From assembly GCF_004331255.1 (NCBI RefSeq), contig NZ_SJOF01000002.1, positions 372,001 through 436,000 of the forward strand: a DNA stretch of 64,000 bases, given 5' to 3'. Position 1 is the stretch's first letter, and the number at the start of each line of letters is the position of its first letter. The notes under the pieces are model-generated. The model did not search any database and was not told where the DNA came from. It worked only from the letters and a program-made list of their open reading frames with translations. This DNA comes from Acinetobacter sp. ANC 4173 (GTDB lineage Bacteria; Pseudomonadota; Gammaproteobacteria; Pseudomonadales; Moraxellaceae). This document shows positions 60,818 to 64,000 of the stretch, piece by piece. The translations under genes were made by a program, and so were the position numbers.

Positions 60818-61528
60818 ATGAATACTCTCAGATCTTCGGCTATTCCTGTTTCTGATCCGGCTGCGGGCTTACGCATCACGGAGATTTTCTATTCATTACA
60901 AGGTGAAGCAAATGCAGCAGGACTCCCTACGGTATTTATTCGCCTAACAGGTTGCCCACTACGCTGTACCTATTGTGATACCACCTACTCTTTTGAAGGT
61001 GGAGAGCGCCTATCGCTCGAACACATTATTCAAACCACGCTCGATTTTAAAACCCCCTATGTCTGCGTGACAGGTGGTGAACCGCTTGCACAGCCCAATG
61101 CTCTTCCTTTAATGACACGCCTTGCCGATTTAGGCTGCGAAGTGTCTCTTGAAACCAGTGGTGCCTTAGACGTTTCTAAAGTTGACACGCGTGTTTCTAA
61201 AGTTTTAGACCTTAAAACCCCAACTTCCGGTGAAGAACAGCGTAATTTAATCAGCAATCTTGATTATTTGACGCCACACGACCAAATTAAATTCGTGATT
61301 TGCAACCGTGAAGACTATGAATGGTCAAAACAACAGCTCGTACAGTATCAACTACAGGATAAAGTCAGTACCGTTTGGTTCTCCCCTGCTTTTGCTGTAG
61401 AAAAAGGCGCTGTACGCTTACCACAACTTGCGCGAGACTTAGCGCAATGGATTTTAGAAGACCATCTCCCTGTTCGCTTCCAATTGCAATTACACAAATT
61501 GCTTTGGAATGATGAAACTGGTCGTTAA
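60818..61528 (+). CDS. queE: QueE, 7-carboxy-7-deazaguanine synthase
   Basis: A 236-residue radical SAM enzyme that makes 7-carboxy-7-deazaguanine for queuosine. The FeS motif GCPLRCTYCDTTY (CxxxCxxC, near residue 50) and SLQGEANAAGLPTVFIRLTG are typical, and CVTGGEPLAQPNALPL carries the SAM GGE motif. The frame opens at a TTG (60800), but the ATG at 60818 is a better start. queC follows by 41 bases. Confidence 0.94.
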   Translation: MNTLRSSAIPVSDPAAGLRITEIFYSLQGEANAAGLPTVFIRLTGCPLRCTYCDTTYSFEGGERLSLEHIIQTTLDFKTPYVCVTGGEPLAQPNALPLMTRLADLGCEVSLETSGALDVSKVDTRVSKVLDLKTPTSGEEQRNLISNLDYLTPHDQIKFVICNREDYEWSKQQLVQYQLQDKVSTVWFSPAFAVEKGAVRLPQLARDLAQWILEDHLPVRFQLQLHKLLWNDETGR

Positions 61529-61569
61529 TTTAGTTCTGTTCTTAAATACATCTATTTGGAGATTTTAAT

Positions 61570-62238
61570 ATGCGCCCTCGTGCCATAGTTTTGTTATCTG
61601 GCGGCTTAGACTCAACAACTTGTTTGGCTTGGGCGCAAGCACGTTATGAATGTATTGCAATCAGCTTTATGTATGGTCAACGTTCGACCACTGAACTTGA
61701 TGCTGCTCGTGCATTAACTCAACGTGCTGGTGTAGAACATCGTGTCATTAATATTGATTTAGGTAACTTAGGCGGCTCTGCTTTAACAGATCACAGCATT
61801 GATGTACCTGAACAGTTGCAAGAAGGTATTCCTGTAACTTATGTTCCAGCACGTAACACAATTTTCTTGTCTTATGCTTTAGCGGCAGCGGAAGTTTTTG
61901 GTGCAGAAGCCATTGTGATTGGCATCAATGCCGTTGATTATTCAGGTTATCCAGACTGTCGTCCTGAATTTATTGATGCTTTTGCAACCATGGCACGCTT
62001 GGCAACCAAAGTCGGTGTTGAAGGAAAACCTCTTAAATTTGAAACACCTCTGTTACATTTATCCAAAGCAAATATCATTCGCTTAGGTATAGAACATGGC
62101 GTAGACTATAGTCAAACGGTGTCTTGCTACCAAGCAGATGACCAAGGACGTGCTTGTGGTAAATGCGACAGCTGCCGCTTACGCAAACAAGGCTTTGAAG
62201 ATGCAGGCGTAGCAGACCCAACACGTTACATACCGTAA
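61570..62238 (+). CDS. queC: QueC, 7-cyano-7-deazaguanine synthase
   Basis: A 222-residue PP-loop ATPase that turns 7-carboxy-7-deazaguanine into preQ0 with ammonia and [19 protein letters not shown] is the PP-loop, [14 protein letters not shown] and [21 protein letters not shown] the substrate region, and [21 protein letters not shown] the zinc-binding cysteines. It forms an operon with queE; queD and queF are outside the window. Confidence 0.96.
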   Translation: MRPRAIVLLSGGLDSTTCLAWAQARYECIAISFMYGQRSTTELDAARALTQRAGVEHRVINIDLGNLGGSALTDHSIDVPEQLQEGIPVTYVPARNTIFLSYALAAAEVFGAEAIVIGINAVDYSGYPDCRPEFIDAFATMARLATKVGVEGKPLKFETPLLHLSKANIIRLGIEHGVDYSQTVSCYQADDQGRACGKCDSCRLRKQGFEDAGVADPTRYIP

Positions 62239-62254
62239 TTACAGGGTACAGTTT

Positions 62255-62665
62255 ATGAAAAATTTAAAATCAAACATTATTCTTTCTACATTGATGTCTG
62301 CTGCAGCATTGTTCGCAACAACTTCACATGCTGCTGAATCAAACAAACTACAAGAAGCGTATAAAAGCACCAATGTAAAAGCTGCGTTAATTAATGTTTG
62401 TAAAGAAGAAACAGCCAAAGGTAATAAATTATCGAGTGCTGAAGTAAGCAAATACTGTACTTGTGCAGTTGAAGCAGATGGTAAATTAACCAATGCTCAA
62501 AAATGGGAAATTCAAAGCGCCATTAACCAAAAGAAAAGCCCAAGCACAATCGCTTTTGTTCAAAAGCAGAATAAAGACTTACAAGCCTGTTTTGGTCCTC
62601 AGTTAACGACAAAATTAAAGTCATTAACTGAAGCAGCGATGAAAAACGCGCAAGCGAAAAAATAA
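62255..62665 (+). CDS. Small periplasmic protein with cysteines
   Basis: A 136-residue exported protein with a signal peptide cut after SHA (about residue 26). The mature part is helical and Lys-rich and has four Cys at about 49, 67, 69 and 112 (NVCKEE, KYCTCAVEA, ACFGPQ), probably two disulfides. NAQKWEIQSAINQKKSP is a distinctive stretch. I do not recognise the family. It begins 17 bases after queC and ends in a terminator, so it may be co-transcribed with queC. Confidence 0.75.
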   Translation: MKNLKSNIILSTLMSAAALFATTSHAAESNKLQEAYKSTNVKAALINVCKEETAKGNKLSSAEVSKYCTCAVEADGKLTNAQKWEIQSAINQKKSPSTIAFVQKQNKDLQACFGPQLTTKLKSLTEAAMKNAQAKK

Positions 62666-62682
62666 TTCGCTCATTATGAATG

Positions 62683-62706
62683 AAGCCTGCTTTATGCAGG
62701 CTTTTT
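62683..62706 (+). terminator. Terminator after the periplasmic Cys protein gene
   Basis: AAGCCTGC (62683-62690) pairs with GCAGGCTT (62696-62703), followed by T. Confidence 0.85.
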
Positions 62707-62737
62707 CTATGTCACAAAATTGATAGAACTTGAAACT

Positions 62738-63436
62738 ATGTGCATTGAATGGAATACAAACGCTCAAGCTCAAAAATTTGTCGCGTCTTATAGTGGTGGT
62801 AAAGATAGCACTCTTGCCCTTTACCAAGCCATGCAAATGGGTCAACCTGTTGCACTAATTGTGATGCTTGAAGAACAAGGCTTAAAGTCACGTTCACATG
62901 GTATGTCGCTCGACATTATTCATGCTCAAGCCAATGCCATTGGATTACCAATCTTTACCGCTTCTGCAACTTGGCAAGATTACGAAAGTCATTTCATCCA
63001 ACTGCTGCAAAAAGCCCAAGCCCTCGGTGCGGAAACCTTGGTCACAGGTGATATTGATTTAATGGCACACGCTGAATGGAATCAATCGGTTTGTGATAAA
63101 AGCCAACTCAGTTTATGTATGCCGCTTTGGCAACGTCCCCGTTTAGACATTGTGTGTGAGTTTATTGCACTGGGATTTCAAAGCATTATTGTGACGATCA
63201 ATCTGAACCTAGGCATGAAAGTTGAAGATTTAGGACAAATCCTCACTCTTGAATATATTCAGCAGCTTGTGGAAAGAGGGATTGACCCTTGTGGTGAAGC
63301 CGGTGAATTCCATACCACAGTGATTGCTGGACCCATTTTTAAAGATGCACTTAGCATTGTGAAAGGTGATATTCTCTATCAAGAAAATTACGCCTTTTTA
63401 CCCCTTGAACTAGAACAACACCAGATTGAAGGATAA
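62738..63436 (+). CDS. Dph6-like (DUF71) adenine-nucleotide alpha-hydrolase
   Basis: A 232-residue PP-loop ATPase. SYSGGKDSTLALYQA (about 19-33) is the PP-loop, GDIDLMAHAEWNQSVC and GIDPCGEAGEFHTTV (about 187-201) are the Dph6 family motifs. In archaea and eukaryotes this domain amidates diphthine on EF2. Bacteria lack diphthamide, so the bacterial reaction is unknown. The frame opens at a TTG (62720); the ATG at 62738 is a better start. It lies three bases before the peroxiredoxin gene. Confidence 0.85.
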   Translation: MCIEWNTNAQAQKFVASYSGGKDSTLALYQAMQMGQPVALIVMLEEQGLKSRSHGMSLDIIHAQANAIGLPIFTASATWQDYESHFIQLLQKAQALGAETLVTGDIDLMAHAEWNQSVCDKSQLSLCMPLWQRPRLDIVCEFIALGFQSIIVTINLNLGMKVEDLGQILTLEYIQQLVERGIDPCGEAGEFHTTVIAGPIFKDALSIVKGDILYQENYAFLPLELEQHQIEG

Positions 63437-63439
63437 ACC

Positions 63440-63898
63440 ATGACGGATACAATTCAACTTCCAAATCAGGCTTTCCCCACCACGACGGGCGAAATCAACT
63501 TAACTGAAGTACCTACTGAATGGTTAATTGTTTATTTCTACCCAAAAGATTCAACGCCAGGCTGTACCACACAAGCCGTTGGTTTTTCATGTTTAAAAGA
63601 TCAGTTTGATGCAATTAATACCAGTATTTTTGGGGTTTCGCGTGATTCAGTTAAAGCCCATCAAAACTTTACTGAAAAACAGGCTTTAACGATTAATTTA
63701 ATCAGTGATAAAGAAGAAGTCCTGTGCAAGCACTTCGATGTGATTAAAGAAAAAAATATGTATGGTAAACAAGTGATGGGCATTGAACGTTCTACTTTCA
63801 TTTTCCATCAAGGCAAACTCGTTAAAGAATATCGTAAAGTCAAAGCCGCAGGACATGCAGAACAAGTTCTTGCAGATCTAAAAGCATTACAAGCCTAA
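63440..63898 (+). CDS. bcp: Peroxiredoxin (BCP/PrxQ family)
   Basis: A 152-residue thiol peroxidase. FYPKDSTPGCTTQAVGFSCL (about residues 31-50) holds the peroxidatic Cys (GCTT) and, 5-10 residues on, a further Cys; the usual resolving Cys five residues later (CTxEA-C) is not placed exactly as in E. coli Bcp. GVSRDSVKAHQNF and LISDKEEVLCKHFDV follow. It reduces organic and hydrogen peroxides in the cytoplasm. It begins three bases after the Dph6-like gene, probably co-transcribed. Confidence 0.9.
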   Translation: MTDTIQLPNQAFPTTTGEINLTEVPTEWLIVYFYPKDSTPGCTTQAVGFSCLKDQFDAINTSIFGVSRDSVKAHQNFTEKQALTINLISDKEEVLCKHFDVIKEKNMYGKQVMGIERSTFIFHQGKLVKEYRKVKAAGHAEQVLADLKALQA

Positions 63899-63908
63899 GA
63901 CTTAAACT

Positions 63909-63949
63909 AAAGCCGCTGTCACTCTGAACATTTCAAGGTCAGCGGCTTT
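63909..63949. terminator. Bidirectional terminator at the window end
   Basis: AAAGCCGCTG (63909-63918) pairs perfectly with CAGCGGCTTT (63940-63949) around a 21-base loop, between bcp and a probable minus-strand gene end. Confidence 0.7.
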
Positions 63950-63954
63950 GATCC

Positions 63955-64000
63955 TTAAACACCTACAATTAAAGACAGTGCGATACCCCACATAATCAAG
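63955..64000 (-). CDS. C-terminal end of a probable membrane protein (partial)
   Basis: The last bases read on the minus strand give LIMWGIALSLIVGV and a TAA at 63957-63955, placed six bases before a convergent terminator. The hydrophobic character suggests the last helix of a membrane protein. It is too short to identify. Confidence 0.4.
   Translation of the reverse strand, partial: LIMWGIALSLIVGV

Overview
The window is about 40% GC chromosomal DNA that reads as an Acinetobacter (Moraxellaceae, Gammaproteobacteria), probably not A. baumannii itself. The genus call rests on three things: adjacent dat and ddc genes of 1,3-diaminopropane synthesis, a CarO-type outer-membrane barrel, and gene orders typical of this group (mnmA-hflD-purB; lepA-lepB-DUF4845-rnc-era-recO-pdxJ). 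I see no phage, IS element, CRISPR array, rRNA operon or recognisable defence system. This is mostly a core housekeeping region.

Layout. 1-3.3 kb: the 3' end of mnmA, then hflD, purB and a DUF2238 membrane protein. 3.4-4.9 kb: a probably frameshifted small membrane gene and sohB. 5.0-10.0 kb: pstSCAB on the minus strand, preceded by a four-unit Pho box and split by a perfect hairpin between pstS and pstC. 10.3-14.2 kb: an aromatic-type amino-acid permease and a 2-oxo acid decarboxylase, divergent from an Lrp/AsnC regulator. 14.3-17.2 kb: dat-ddc. 17.7-21.7 kb: a SIMPL protein, a PAP2 phosphatase, proB and obgE. 21.9-27.6 kb: an HxlR regulator, two paralogous membrane-anchored strand-repeat proteins (one frameshifted), a long GAPDH, RarD and a lipocalin. 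27.7-36.1 kb: uvrB, a macrodomain-like protein, a diguanylate cyclase with a duplicated sensor, a class I aminotransferase and several small genes.

36.3-37.5 kb: tRNA-Asn followed by a badly decayed gene. 37.5-44.7 kb: a long minus-strand run (miaE, pdxJ, recO, a small lipoprotein, era, rnc, DUF4845, lepB, lepA). 44.8-51.8 kb: thioesterases, DegP, nadB, and tmk-mltG-pabC. 51.9-57.4 kb: a sulfate-uptake operon (sbp, an alpha/beta hydrolase, cysT, cysW, cysA) followed by cysB. 57.6-64 kb: a frameshifted FadL-family barrel, carO, dapD, queE-queC, a small periplasmic Cys protein, a Dph6-like ATPase and a BCP peroxiredoxin.

Working groups: phosphate uptake (pst plus PhoB sites), sulfate uptake (sbp-cysTWA plus CysB), aromatic 2-oxo acid metabolism (permease, decarboxylase, Lrp), diaminopropane synthesis, the RNA/GTPase maturation cluster, and queuosine precursor synthesis. 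Three genes each look broken by a single-base indel (near 3575, 22940 and 57742). Whether these are real mutations or assembly errors is the main question about this sequence.
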